Position numbers and translations under genes: made by a program. Shown in pieces: positions 26,900 through 35,973 of a stretch of 64,000 bases of DNA. The DNA is from Nocardia cyriacigeorgica. Its GTDB lineage: Bacteria > Actinomycetota > Actinomycetes > Mycobacteriales > Mycobacteriaceae. Positions within the stretch are counted from its first letter, which is position 1. Every line of letters starts with the position of its first letter. The stretch covers positions 62,001 through 126,000 of the forward strand of contig NZ_JARWNX010000024.1 of the NCBI RefSeq assembly GCF_029868385.1. Direction: 5' to 3'. A model generated the notes under the pieces. That model saw only the letters and a program-made list of their open reading frames with translations. It was not told the origin of the DNA and did not search any database.

Positions 26900-26977
26900 A
26901 TTGCGGTCGGGCAGATAGGTGGCCTGTGTGCTGGGCAGAGCGAACCCCTCAAATCATCGTATAGCGTACGGAGTATT

Positions 26978-27790
26978 GTGGTAACGCATACGGTACCGGA
27001 ATTGTTCCGCCGTTGGCACGAGGAGTTTTCGTTGGCCGATCCGCACGCATCGCAGGCCTCCGCCGACGAGGCCGGGGCATTGCTCGCCCTGCTGTGGCGA
27101 CATGAGCTTCCGCCCCGCCCCGGCGGCCGCGGCCCCAAACAGACGGTCAGCGTGGACGAGGTGGTGCGCACGGCCATCGCGCTGGCCGACCGCGACGGGC
27201 TGGCCAAACTGTCCGTGCGCGCGGTCGCCGGTGCGTTGGGATTGCGCCCGATGAGCCTCTACACCTATGTGCCGAGCATGCGGGCGCTGACCGTGCTGAT
27301 GGTCGACGCGCTCGCCGCCGCCGATGAACCGCTGCCGGTCGACGCTCCGCCGCGCACGCGGATGGCCGCGGTGGCGCGGCAGGTGCGCGCCGAGGTGATC
27401 GCGCACCCGTGGCTGCTCGATGTCTCGCCGTGGCGGGTGGTGCTGGGGCCTGGTCGGATGCGTCGGTATGAACGTCAGCTTGCGGCGCTAGAGGGGATCG
27501 GGCTGACCGATGTCGAGATGGACCGGGCGATCGCGGTGCTGACCGAGTTCGCCACCGGCAACGCCCGGATGGCGGTCGCCGCCACACGGGAGGCGGCCGA
27601 GATGAGCGATGCCAGGTGGTGGGAGGTGCACGGCCCGCTGTTGACCCGGGTCATGTCCGAGCAGGCGTTTCCGCTGGCGTCGCGGGTGGGTGCGGCGGTG
27701 GGGGAGCTGTACCAGGCGCCCGCCGATCCGGACGGCGGCTTCGAATTCGGGTTGGACGCGCTACTGGACGGGATACTCGGCAGCGCCTGA
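26978..27790 (+). CDS. TetR/AcrR family regulator with tetracycline-repressor-type C-terminal domain
   Basis: 270-residue regulator. After about 50 residues the helix-turn-helix reads VRAVAGALGLRPMSLYTYVPSMRALT, the class whose C-terminal domain resembles TetR itself (TetR_C). Such proteins usually sense small lipophilic molecules and control an adjacent efflux or modifying gene, but the only divergent neighbour is the SNF2 gene. The GTG at 26978 follows ACGGAG at a short spacing. A CGTACG palindrome at 26965-26970 within an AT-rich patch is a possible operator. The gene ends in a strong terminator. Confidence 0.83.
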   Translation: MVTHTVPELFRRWHEEFSLADPHASQASADEAGALLALLWRHELPPRPGGRGPKQTVSVDEVVRTAIALADRDGLAKLSVRAVAGALGLRPMSLYTYVPSMRALTVLMVDALAAADEPLPVDAPPRTRMAAVARQVRAEVIAHPWLLDVSPWRVVLGPGRMRRYERQLAALEGIGLTDVEMDRAIAVLTEFATGNARMAVAATREAAEMSDARWWEVHGPLLTRVMSEQAFPLASRVGAAVGELYQAPADPDGGFEFGLDALLDGILGSA

Positions 27791-27801
27791 GCCCGGACAC
27801 A

Positions 27802-27836
27802 CCACAGCGGACGACCCTTCGGATCGTCCGCTGTGG
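27802..27836 (+). terminator. Strong intrinsic-type hairpin after the TetR gene
   Basis: A perfect 13-base stem (27802-27814 with 27824-27836, CCACAGCGGACGA) closes a 9-base loop, 11 bases after the TetR stop codon. No U-run follows. It probably serves both convergent genes, the other being the DUF7455 gene. Confidence 0.8.
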
Positions 27837-27887
27837 ATTGCGCGGTATTCGGTTGTTCGATGCTGTTGTGTCGGACGCGAGGAGCGG

Positions 27888-28082
27888 TCAGAGGGCGGGA
27901 GCGGATTCCGTGTCGATCACGGCCTCCAACTCACGCAGCCTGTCCATGTGTTCATTCGCGTGGTGCTGGCAGAAGAGCAACTCTCCACCTGCGGGCAGAA
28001 CGGCACGCACTCGGGCAGCCGCCCCGCAGCGGTCGCAACGATCGACCGCGGTCAGTGGGGTGCTTGTCAGGGTTCCTGGCAT
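27888..28082 (-). CDS. DUF7455 small zinc-ribbon protein
   Basis: 64-residue protein with CDRCGAAARV near residue 13 and FCQHHANEH about 20 residues later. The C-x2-C and C-x-H-H pairs look like a zinc-ribbon. This small family, widespread in actinobacteria and often near sigma factor genes, has no known function. The ATG at 28082 is taken because GGAGGAG lies a few bases upstream; a longer frame (to 28121) is unlikely. The 273 bases between it and the next gene hold no gene I can support. Confidence 0.8.
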   Translation of the reverse strand: MPGTLTSTPLTAVDRCDRCGAAARVRAVLPAGGELLFCQHHANEHMDRLRELEAVIDTESAPAL

Positions 28083-28355
28083 GACTCCTCCGTCCTGGCT
28101 CCCGGCACACAGACCGTTCACCTGGTGTGGGGCCCGTGGTCACTCCGCGGGCTCGCTACCGCTACTTCCCAGCAGTGGTATGACTACTCTGTCAGACGTT
28201 CGGGACGGGGGCTTTGTTCCCGCAAGCGAATCAATGTGTTTTCCCTAACACGACCAGCGCTTTTCGCTCTGCGCGAACCCACTGGTCATGGCTGGGAAGC
28301 CACGCGAATCACCGACTCGAACAGGCCGATCCAGTTGTCTACCGGGAGATTACCC

Positions 28356-28715
28356 GTGACCTACGACACCAACACTCTGGTTCATATCTGCACGGCCACA
28401 GAATGGCTGACAGCAAGGCACGCCGGTACGCATCGGCCGACCTCCCTCGACATCGAGGGATTCATCCACCTGTCCACACCACAGCAGGTGCATCTGCCCG
28501 CAAACCGCCTCTACCGCGGCCGCGACGATCTGGTGCTGCTGCGGCTGGACCCGGCCCGATTGGGCTCGCCGGTGATATGGGAGCCGGGCGTGCCGTCCGA
28601 CGATCCTGATCTGCGATTCCCACATCTGTACGGACCGCTGCCCGCGAGCGCGGTCGTCGGGGTACAGGATTTCCGGCCCGGCCCCGACGGACGTTTCGCC
28701 GAACTCGACCACTGA
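28356..28715 (+). CDS. DUF952 domain protein
   Basis: 119-residue protein of the DUF952 family, which has a fold related to ADP-ribosyltransferase-like domains. Hallmarks seen: LVHICTATEWL at the start, GFIHLSTPQQV near residue 38, a DLVLLRLDPARLG strand and FPHLYGPLPASAV near the end. The function is unproven. The GTG at 28356 is chosen for GGGAGA six bases upstream; the open frame extends much farther but with non-coding character. It converges on the response-regulator gene, four bases apart. Confidence 0.86.
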   Translation: MTYDTNTLVHICTATEWLTARHAGTHRPTSLDIEGFIHLSTPQQVHLPANRLYRGRDDLVLLRLDPARLGSPVIWEPGVPSDDPDLRFPHLYGPLPASAVVGVQDFRPGPDGRFAELDH

Positions 28716-28719
28716 TCCG

Positions 28720-29367
28720 CTACCCGCCGGGCAGCTCCCTGGCCAGGATGGCCGCCTGCACCCGCGAGCGGACGCCGAGCTTGGTGAGCACCCGCGAGAC
28801 ATGCGTCTTGACCGTGGTCTCGCCGATGAACAGCCGTCCCGCGATCTGCGCGTTGGACAGCCCTTCGCCGAGGCAGGCCAGTACCTCGCGTTCGCGTTCG
28901 GTCAGATCGGCCAGACCGTCGGGCGCGCTGTCGGCAGCGGCCTCGGGAGCGGCGGCGAAGGCAGCGATCACCGCGCGGGTCACCTCGGGCGCGAGCACGC
29001 CGTCGCCGGCCGCGACCGCCCGCACCGAGGCCACCAGATCCTGCCCCGACACCGACTTGAGCACGAAGCCGGAGGCACCCGCGCGCAAGGTGCGGAAGAC
29101 GTACTCGTCCAAGTCGAAGGTGGTCAGGATGAGCACTCTGGCCAGCCCGTCCGCGGTGATCCGGCCGGTGGCGGTGATGCCGTCGACGCCGGGCATGCGC
29201 ACATCCATCAGCACGACATCCGGGCGCAGCGCTCTGGCCTGGGTGACCGCCACATCGCCGTCGGCCGCCTCACCGACCACCTCGATCCCCTCGGCCGCGT
29301 CGAGGATCATGCGCAGGCCCGCACGGATCGCGCTGTGATCATCGGCGATCAGCACCCGGATCGTCAC
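28720..29367 (-). CDS. NarL/LuxR-type response regulator
   Basis: 215 residues. Receiver domain: acidic pair D9-D10, phosphoacceptor D55 in VLMDVRMPG, threonine in [10 protein letters not shown] and lysine in VLKSVSG. LuxR helix-turn-helix from about residue 150: [43 protein letters not shown]. It takes phosphate from the kinase encoded by the upstream gene, whose stop overlaps this start by four bases. The target genes are not evident; the divergently oriented GAP protein is a candidate. Confidence 0.93.
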   Translation of the reverse strand: MTIRVLIADDHSAIRAGLRMILDAAEGIEVVGEAADGDVAVTQARALRPDVVLMDVRMPGVDGITATGRITADGLARVLILTTFDLDEYVFRTLRAGASGFVLKSVSGQDLVASVRAVAAGDGVLAPEVTRAVIAAFAAAPEAAADSAPDGLADLTEREREVLACLGEGLSNAQIAGRLFIGETTVKTHVSRVLTKLGVRSRVQAAILARELPGG

Positions 29368-30584
29368 CGCGGCTCACCTCCGGCGGCGGCCACGACCGTC
29401 GGCAGTCCGGCCCGCACCGTCCAGACCCGGGCGACCGGTCCGGCGGCGAACTCACCGCCGAGCGCCGCGGCGCGTTCGCGCATGTTCACCAGACCGCGGT
29501 GCGACAGACCCGCCGGGTCGGCGGACGCGCCGTTCGCACCAGGCCGCGGCGGCAGTGGATTGCGGATGGCGACGATGAGTGTCGTCGCGTCGGTGGCGAT
29601 GTCGATGTCGACCTCCTGTCCGGGGGCGTGCTTCATGGCGTTGGTCAGCGCTTCCTGGATGATCCGGTAGGCGGCCTGGTCGACCGCGCTCGGCAGCGGG
29701 GCGCGATCGGCTTCACCGTGCACCCGCACGGTGCTCCCGGCCGCGCGGGCGGCGTCGACCAACAGTGGCAGCTGCGCGAGACCGCGCGGGGCGGCGAGAT
29801 CCTCCGCGCCGTCGTCGCGGCGCAGCAAACCGATCATGGTCCGCATCTCCTGGAGCGCGCTGACGCTGTTGGACCGGATGGATTCGACCACTCCGGCGAG
29901 GGCGGGATCGTCGTCGTCGCGGCGCGAGAGCAGCCCGAGGGCGGCCTCGGATTGGATGGCGATGGCCGACAGATGCCCGGCGATCACATCGTGCAGATCG
30001 CGGGCCATCGTCTTGCGTTCATCGGCGACCGCGGCCCGGCGATCCAGTTCGGCCACCAGTTCCAACGCCCGCGCTTTCGCCCGTTCGGCCTGCGCGGTCT
30101 CCTTGTGTGCGCGCACGGTCAGCGCCCACCAGATCGACGTGCCAGCGAAGGCCGACGAGGCCAGGATGGCGATGAGCATGGCACGCCACTCACCGGTGAT
30201 GATCAAAGCCGCCACCGAGCCGATTACCGAGACCACGATGACCGTGCCGACCACGAACCGCGATTGGCGCCGGGTCCCGTACAGCACGCTCGCGTAGACG
30301 AGATCGGAGTAGACGATCCAGATGGGCACCGTCGGGCCGAGCGCGAAATCGATGAGCAGCGGGACCAGACCGGCCGCGAGGGCGAACATCGGTTTGCGGC
30401 GTCGCCACATGCTCGTCGCGCACAGCAGCGCCAGCAGCGCCATCCGTACCGTCAGCGGTGTTTCGGAGCTGTGCGAGGTCATCGCATAGAGGCCGAAGCC
30501 GTACAGCGCCGCGCCGACGACGAAGACGAACGTGACGATCAGCGCCTCTTGCGCCATCGCCGATAACGCCGCCCACCACTTCAC
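29364..30584 (-). CDS. Sensor histidine kinase, HisKA_3 family
   Basis: 406 residues. The N-terminal 155 residues contain about five membrane helices (for example [21 protein letters not shown]) with little extracellular sequence, so the stimulus is probably sensed in the membrane. A coiled linker leads to the HisKA_3 dimer helix with H198 in [18 protein letters not shown]. The ATPase domain shows [12 protein letters not shown] (N box) and [14 protein letters not shown] (G box). It forms an operon with the NarL-type regulator (4-base overlap). Confidence 0.92.
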   Translation of the reverse strand: MKWWAALSAMAQEALIVTFVFVVGAALYGFGLYAMTSHSSETPLTVRMALLALLCATSMWRRRKPMFALAAGLVPLLIDFALGPTVPIWIVYSDLVYASVLYGTRRQSRFVVGTVIVVSVIGSVAALIITGEWRAMLIAILASSAFAGTSIWWALTVRAHKETAQAERAKARALELVAELDRRAAVADERKTMARDLHDVIAGHLSAIAIQSEAALGLLSRRDDDDPALAGVVESIRSNSVSALQEMRTMIGLLRRDDGAEDLAAPRGLAQLPLLVDAARAAGSTVRVHGEADRAPLPSAVDQAAYRIIQEALTNAMKHAPGQEVDIDIATDATTLIVAIRNPLPPRPGANGASADPAGLSHRGLVNMRERAAALGGEFAAGPVARVWTVRAGLPTVVAAAGGEPR

Positions 30585-30693
30585 GCACCCATCTCAGCAC
30601 AGTCCCCGGCGGGTCCGGGTCCACCGAAGTGATGAGCCGCGGTCCCACCGTCGACCGACGCGCGCGAGAACCGGTGCGCGCGATGCTCGGACG

Positions 30694-31392
30694 GTGACGC
30701 TCCTACTGAGTCTGGCTGCGCTCGCCCTGGTGGACAGCACCTCCATCGGCACGCTCATCGTCCCGCTGTGGTTGCTGCTCGCCCCCGACCGGCCACCGCT
30801 GCGACGCATGCTCGTCTACCTGGCGGCCATCGCCGGGTTCTACTTCCTGGTCGGCGTGGCGCTGCTGTTCGGTGCGTCGGCGGGCCTGTCCAGGTTCGGT
30901 GAGCTGGCAGGCAGCCCCTGGGTGCTGTGGCCACAGCTGGCGCTCGGTATCGGGTTGTTCGCCGTGTCGTGGCGGTTCGATTCGGCGAAACGACGCGAAC
31001 GCGGCGAAGCCGATCGCACCGCCGCCTGGCGCGACCGCGCCCTGAGCAACCAGTCCTCGGGCCGGGGACTCGCCGTGCTGGCGGTCAGCGCGGGCACAGT
31101 GGAAGTGCTGTCGATGGTGCCGTATCTGGCCGCGATCGGACTGCTGGTCGCCGGTGATCTGCCCGCCGGGTCATCGGTGGCTCTCCTCGGCGGCTACTGC
31201 GCGGTCATGGTGGCGCCCGCGCTGGTCTTGATCGGGGCCCGGAATCTGGCCCATCGCCGGGTGGAACCGCTGCTCATCCGGCTGAACGACTGGCTCTCCC
31301 GCCATGCCGACAGCGCCACCGGATGGGCGCTGGCGATCGCCGGAATCGTGGTAGCCCGTGGCGCGCTCGGCGGATTGTTCGGGGGCGGTTAG
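30694..31392 (+). CDS. GAP family (Sap-like) integral membrane protein
   Basis: 232 residues with about six membrane helices. The first segment LLSLAALALVDSTSIGTLIVPLWLLLAP and the paired PYLAAIGLLVAGDLP region are typical of the GAP/Sap family (GPL-addressing protein), related to LysE-type exporters. Relatives in mycobacteria help move glycopeptidolipids or sulfolipids to the surface; the cargo here is unknown. The GTG at 30694 starts the hydrophobic part; upstream codons run antisense through the kinase gene. It diverges from the two-component system. Confidence 0.78.
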   Translation: MTLLLSLAALALVDSTSIGTLIVPLWLLLAPDRPPLRRMLVYLAAIAGFYFLVGVALLFGASAGLSRFGELAGSPWVLWPQLALGIGLFAVSWRFDSAKRRERGEADRTAAWRDRALSNQSSGRGLAVLAVSAGTVEVLSMVPYLAAIGLLVAGDLPAGSSVALLGGYCAVMVAPALVLIGARNLAHRRVEPLLIRLNDWLSRHADSATGWALAIAGIVVARGALGGLFGGG

Positions 31393-31401
31393 CCTGGACT
31401 T

Positions 31402-31884
31402 GTGAATGTCGATGTCACTGCGTTACCCGGGATCGGCGTGCGAAAAGACTTCGAGGTGCGGTCCGGGCGCCGGATCGGTGTCGTCGCTCATCGCGACGGC
31501 GATATCGATCTGATCGTGTCCAAGCTCGAGGACCCGGATGCCTGCGCCGCCCAGGTGGCGTTGAGCACCGATGAGGCCGCCGTGCTCGCCAATCTGCTCG
31601 GTGCGCCCCAGCTGGTCTCCAGTCTCAACGACGACCATCGCGATATGCCCGGCATCACCACCCGCCAGCTGCCGATCTCGGACGAATCGCCCTACGGCGG
31701 CCGCACCCTCGGCGAAACCGCGATGCGCACCCGCACCAAGGTGTCCATCGTCGCGGTGATGCGGGCCGGGCAGCTGCACCCCTCGCCCGGGCCGGATTTC
31801 ACCTTCACCGCCGGTGACCTTCTCGTCGTCGTCGGGACACCCGACGGTCTGGACGCGGCGGCGAAGATCCTCACGCACGGCTGA
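31402..31884 (+). CDS. KhtT-like RCK_C regulatory subunit of K+/H+ antiporter
   Basis: 160-residue soluble protein. The N-terminal half (VTALPGIGVRKDFEVRSGRRIGVVAHRDG) matches KhtT. The C-terminal half is a TrkA_C/RCK_C domain (TRQLPISDESPYGGRTLGETAMR ... GDLLVVVGTPDGL) that in Bacillus KhtT binds cyclic di-AMP or senses pH to gate the transporter. The membrane partner starts four bases after its stop codon. Confidence 0.87.
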   Translation: MNVDVTALPGIGVRKDFEVRSGRRIGVVAHRDGDIDLIVSKLEDPDACAAQVALSTDEAAVLANLLGAPQLVSSLNDDHRDMPGITTRQLPISDESPYGGRTLGETAMRTRTKVSIVAVMRAGQLHPSPGPDFTFTAGDLLVVVGTPDGLDAAAKILTHG

Positions 31885-31888
31885 TCCG

Positions 31889-33067
31889 GTGGCCACGACC
31901 GCGCTCGCCCTCATCGAGCTGGGCGCGGTGTTGTTCGCTCTCGGGATGTTCGCCCGGGCGGCGGGCCGATTCGGGCTCTCGCCCATACCGCTGTATCTGC
32001 TCGGTGGCCTCGCCTTCGGTCAAGGGGGATTGATCAATCTCGGCGCCGCCAACGAGTTCGGACATATCGCCGGTGAGATCGGTGTGGTGCTGCTGCTGTT
32101 GCTGCTCGGTCTGGAATACACCGCCGCCGAGCTGGTCACCGGGATGCGCCGCTCATGGCCGGTCGGCCTGCTCGATATCGTCGCCAATGCGACACCAGGT
32201 GCGGTGGTGGCGCTGCTGCTCGGATGGGGGCCGGTCGGCGCGCTGACTCTCGGTGGCATCACCTACATCTCGTCCTCGGGCATCGCCGCGAAGGTGCTCA
32301 GCGATCTGGGCCGGCTCGGTAACCGTGAGACTCCGGTGGTGCTGTCGATCCTGGTGTTCGAGGATCTGACGATGGCGGTGTATCTGCCGGTGCTGACCAC
32401 GGTGCTGGCAGGTCTGAGCTTCGCCAGCGGACTGAAATCGTTGGCGGTGGCCCTGATCGCGATCACCGTCGTGCTGGTGGTGACCCTGCGCTACGGACGC
32501 TACGTCTCCGCGGTGGTCGACAGCACCGACCGCGAGGTGTTCCTGCTGAAACTGCTCGGCGCGGCGCTGCTGGTGGCGGGCGTGGCCTCGGCGCTGAACG
32601 TGTCGGCGGCGGTCGGCGCGTTCCTGCTCGGCATCGCCATCTCCGGCTCGACCGCGCGGGAGGCGGTGCGTCTGCTGGAACCGCTGCGGGATCTGTTCGC
32701 CGCGATCTTCTTCGTCGCGTTCGGGCTCAATACCGATCCGACCGCCATCCCGCCGGTACTGGGCTGGGCGGTGGCGCTCGCGGTGGTCACCACGGTCACC
32801 AAGATCGCCACCGGCTGGTGGGGTGCGCGTCGACAGGGCATCCGCCGCCTCGGCCGGGCCAGAGCGGGCGCGGCGCTGGTCGCGCGCGGCGAATTCTCCA
32901 TCGTCATCGCCGGGCTCGCGGTGAGCACCGGCGCCATCGACGGCACACTGGCCGCACTGGCCTCGGCCTATGTGCTGATCATGGCGGTCGTCGGACCGGT
33001 CGTCGCGCGGGTGGTGGAGCCGGTACTCCACCGGATACCCGTCGCGTCCGACCGTCCCGGCGCGTAG
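31889..33067 (+). CDS. CPA2-type cation:proton antiporter (KhtU/KefB-like)
   Basis: 392 residues with about twelve membrane helices of the Na+/H+ exchanger CPA2 superfamily. Typical segments are LGGLAFGQGGLINL, LLLLLLGLEYTAAEL and the discontinuous-helix region ISSSGIAAKVLSDLGRLGNRETPVVLSILVFEDLTMAVYLP. No C-terminal RCK domain is present; that role falls to the KhtT-like protein just upstream. It would export K+ (or NH4+) in exchange for protons. The GTG at 31889 is supported by spacing to the upstream gene. Confidence 0.88.
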   Translation: MATTALALIELGAVLFALGMFARAAGRFGLSPIPLYLLGGLAFGQGGLINLGAANEFGHIAGEIGVVLLLLLLGLEYTAAELVTGMRRSWPVGLLDIVANATPGAVVALLLGWGPVGALTLGGITYISSSGIAAKVLSDLGRLGNRETPVVLSILVFEDLTMAVYLPVLTTVLAGLSFASGLKSLAVALIAITVVLVVTLRYGRYVSAVVDSTDREVFLLKLLGAALLVAGVASALNVSAAVGAFLLGIAISGSTAREAVRLLEPLRDLFAAIFFVAFGLNTDPTAIPPVLGWAVALAVVTTVTKIATGWWGARRQGIRRLGRARAGAALVARGEFSIVIAGLAVSTGAIDGTLAALASAYVLIMAVVGPVVARVVEPVLHRIPVASDRPGA

Positions 33068-33110
33068 TCGTAACACCGAGTCACCTGCGGGCAACATTCG
33101 CTCCCAACAA

Positions 33111-33126
33111 TTGGTCAACCGACCAT
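33111..33126 (+). promoter_or_regulatory. GntR-like operator upstream of the ethanolamine operon
   Basis: TGGTC (33112-33116) and GACCA (33121-33125) form an inverted repeat with a 4-base spacer, in the pattern of FadR-type GntR operators. It lies 26 bases before the permease ATG. No regulator gene of this class is in the window. Confidence 0.5.
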
Positions 33127-33151
33127 CGAGGTGGGATGAGGGAGTACGACT

Positions 33152-34552
33152 ATGGCGATAGATACCGCGAACGACGACTATCTGGCCAAGCGCACGCTGC
33201 GCGCCGGTACCGCGGGCTGGGTGCTGCTGGCCGGGCTCGGGGTCAGCTATGTGATCTCCGGTGATTACTCCGGTTGGAATTTCGGGCTGGCCGAAGGCGG
33301 ATTCGGTGGCCTGCTCATCGCGACCGTGCTGATCGCGGCGATGTATCTGGCCATGGTGCTCGGCATGGCCGAGTTGTCGGCGGCGCTGCCCGCGGCGGGC
33401 GGCGGATACACCTTCGCGCGCCGAGCCCTCGGCCCGTGGGGTGGATTCGCCACCGGGACCGCCATCCTGCTCGAATACGCCATCGCGCCCGCGGCGATCG
33501 CCACCTTCATCGGTGCCTACGTCGAATCGCTGGATCTGTTCGGAATCTCGGACGGCTGGTGGGTGTATCTCGCGGTGTACGCGCTGTTCATCGGCATCCA
33601 TCCGACCGGGGCCGGTGAGGCACTCAAGGCGATGTTCGTGATCACCGCGATCGCCGTGCTCGGCCTGGTGGTATTCGCGGTCGCGGCGTGGGGGCGCTTC
33701 GACGCCGCGAACCTGACCGATATCGCGCCCGACCCCGAGGCCGTGGGCAGTTCCGCATTCCTGCCGTTCGGCGTCTTCGGCATCTGGGCCGCGGTGCCGT
33801 TCGCGATCTGGTTCTTCCTCGCCGTCGAAGGCGTTCCGCTGGCCGCGGAGGAGGCGCGCGACCCGGAGCGCAACGTTCCGAAAGCCATCATCATCAGCAT
33901 GCTGGTACTGATGGTCACCGGTGCCACCGTGCTCGTGCTCTCGACCGGTGCCCTCGGTGCGCAAGCGCTGTCGGTATCGGGAAATCCGCTGGTGGAGGCG
34001 CTGGGCGGTGGCGCGGCGACCGTGGTGAACTACATCGGGCTTGCCGGGCTGGTGGCCTCGTTCTTCTCGATCGTCTACGCCTACTCCCGGCAGACCTTCG
34101 CGCTCTCCCGCGCGGGCTATCTGCCGACCGGACTGTCGGTCACCAACGCACGCAAGGCACCGGTGCTCGCCCTCGTGGTGCCGGGCCTCGTCGGGTTCGT
34201 GCTGTCATTGACGGGCGAGGGCGCGATGCTGCTGAACATGGCGGTCTTCGGCGCGGCCGTCAGCTATGTGCTGATGATGGTCAGCCATATCGTGCTGCGC
34301 GTGCGCGCGCCCGAGATGCCGCGCCCGTATCGCACCCCCGGCGGCATCGCGACCACTTCGTTCGCGCTGGTGGTCGCGGTGGCCGCGGTGATCGCGACCT
34401 TCCTGGTGGATCCGGTCGCCGCGGGCTGGACACTGGCCGTGTTCTGCGGCTTCATGCTCTACTTCGGTGTATTCCGCCGTACCCGTCTGGTCGCGGGTTC
34501 GCCGGATGAGGAGTTCGCGGTGCTGGCTCGCGCCGAAAGGGATCTCGAATGA
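33152..34552 (+). CDS. eat: Ethanolamine permease (APC superfamily)
   Basis: 466 residues with twelve predicted membrane helices of the amino acid-polyamine-organocation superfamily. Segments typical of Eat permeases are VSYVISGDYSGWNFGLAEGGFGGLL in helix 1, the EYAIAPAAIATFIGAYVE stretch and FFLAVEGVPLAAEEARDPERNVPKA. It imports ethanolamine for the ammonia lyase encoded next; the genes overlap by four bases. A GGGAG ribosome site precedes the ATG. A possible GntR-type operator lies upstream. Confidence 0.92.
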   Translation: MAIDTANDDYLAKRTLRAGTAGWVLLAGLGVSYVISGDYSGWNFGLAEGGFGGLLIATVLIAAMYLAMVLGMAELSAALPAAGGGYTFARRALGPWGGFATGTAILLEYAIAPAAIATFIGAYVESLDLFGISDGWWVYLAVYALFIGIHPTGAGEALKAMFVITAIAVLGLVVFAVAAWGRFDAANLTDIAPDPEAVGSSAFLPFGVFGIWAAVPFAIWFFLAVEGVPLAAEEARDPERNVPKAIIISMLVLMVTGATVLVLSTGALGAQALSVSGNPLVEALGGGAATVVNYIGLAGLVASFFSIVYAYSRQTFALSRAGYLPTGLSVTNARKAPVLALVVPGLVGFVLSLTGEGAMLLNMAVFGAAVSYVLMMVSHIVLRVRAPEMPRPYRTPGGIATTSFALVVAVAAVIATFLVDPVAAGWTLAVFCGFMLYFGVFRRTRLVAGSPDEEFAVLARAERDLE

Positions 34553-35973
34553 CGTGGTACACGGCAACAGTGAACGGTGTGACCCATCGCTTCGACGGCC
34601 TCGTCGATGTGCTGGCGAAGGCGACTCCCCGCCGCAGCGGTGACGAGCTGGCGGGCTGCGCCGCCGAGACCGACGCGCAGCGGGCGGCCGCCCAGTGGGC
34701 GCTGGCCGATCTGCCGCTGACGGTCTTCCTGAACGAGCCGGTGGTGCCCTACGAGTCGGACGAGATCACCCGGCTCATCATCGACACCCACGATCGGGAC
34801 GCCTTCCAGCCGATCGCGCACCTCACTGTCGGCGGGTTACGGGACTGGCTGCTCGGGGTGGCGTCGGGAGCGGGCGGCACCGATCCGGCGGCGACATTGC
34901 GGGCCGTCGGGCCCGGTTTGACGCCGGAAATGGTCGCTGCCGTCAGCAAGATCATGCGTAATCAGGATCTGATCGCCGTGGCGTCGGCGGTGCGGGTGCG
35001 CGCCGGTTTCCGCACCACTATCGGGCAGCCGGGCACGCTGGCCACCAGATTGCAGCCCAATCACCCCACCGATGATCCCCGCGGTGTCGCCGCCGCCGTG
35101 CTGGACGGACTGCTGCTCGGCTGCGGTGACGCGGTGATCGGCATCAACCCCGCCACCGATTCACCGCGCGCGGCCGCCGATCTGCTCGCCCTGCTCGACG
35201 ACGTCCGCACCCGCTTCGACATTCCGGCGCAGTCCTGCGTACTGGCCCACGTCACCACCACGATCGGTTTGATCGAAGCGGGTGCGCCGGTGGACCTGGT
35301 CTTCCAGTCCATCGCGGGCACCGAGGGCGCCAATGCCGGTTTCGGCGTGAATCTCGCGCTGTTGCGTGAGGCCGATGAAGCCGGGCGCTCCTTGCGTCGC
35401 GGTACGGTCGGCGACAACGTGATGTATTTCGAAACCGGTCAGGGTTCGGCGCTGTCCGCGGGCGCCCATCTCGGTACCGGCGGGCGACCGGTGGATCAAC
35501 AGACACTGGAGACCAGGGCCTACGCCGTCGCGAGGGAGCTGGACCCGCTACTGGTGAACACTGTGGTCGGGTTCATCGGCCCGGAGTATCTGTACGACGG
35601 CAAGCAGATCATCCGGGCGGGTCTCGAGGACCATTTCTGTGGCAAGTTGCTCGGCCTGCCGATGGGCGTTGATGTCTGCTATACCAACCACGCCGAGGCC
35701 GATCAGGACGATATGGACGCCCTGCTCACCCTGCTCGGCGCCGCCGGGTGCGCGTTCGTGATCGCGGTGCCCGGCGCCGATGACGTGATGCTCGGCTATC
35801 AGAGCCTGAGCTTCCACGACGCGCTCTACGCACGTCAGGTGCTGGGTCTACGTCCGGCCCCTGAGTTCGAGGCGTGGCTGGACCGGCTCGGCATGATCGA
35901 CGACAGGGGCGGGGTCCTGCCCGTGCCGCCGCTGAACTCACCGTTGCGCGCACTGACCGGAGCCCGGCGATGA
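34549..35973 (+). CDS. eutB: Ethanolamine ammonia-lyase large subunit
   Basis: 474-residue catalytic subunit of the adenosylcobalamin-dependent enzyme that splits ethanolamine into acetaldehyde and ammonia. Conserved parts include GINPATDSPRAAADLLALLDDVR, CVLAHVTTTIGLIEAGAPVDLVFQSIAGTEG, the FETGQGSALSAGAH loop and FCGKLLGLPMGVDVCYTNHAEADQDD near the C-terminus. The length is normal for the family. Both flanks overlap by four bases with eat and eutC, so the three genes form one coupled operon. Confidence 0.96.
   Translation: MTWYTATVNGVTHRFDGLVDVLAKATPRRSGDELAGCAAETDAQRAAAQWALADLPLTVFLNEPVVPYESDEITRLIIDTHDRDAFQPIAHLTVGGLRDWLLGVASGAGGTDPAATLRAVGPGLTPEMVAAVSKIMRNQDLIAVASAVRVRAGFRTTIGQPGTLATRLQPNHPTDDPRGVAAAVLDGLLLGCGDAVIGINPATDSPRAAADLLALLDDVRTRFDIPAQSCVLAHVTTTIGLIEAGAPVDLVFQSIAGTEGANAGFGVNLALLREADEAGRSLRRGTVGDNVMYFETGQGSALSAGAHLGTGGRPVDQQTLETRAYAVARELDPLLVNTVVGFIGPEYLYDGKQIIRAGLEDHFCGKLLGLPMGVDVCYTNHAEADQDDMDALLTLLGAAGCAFVIAVPGADDVMLGYQSLSFHDALYARQVLGLRPAPEFEAWLDRLGMIDDRGGVLPVPPLNSPLRALTGARR

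Noticed and set aside
28470..28478. DnaA-box-like CTGTCCACA
   Set aside because: One mismatch to the consensus form and inside the DUF952 coding region.
32153..33964. A 603-residue minus-strand frame opposite khtU and eat
   Set aside because: Same shadow pattern; both plus-strand proteins are clear membrane transporters.
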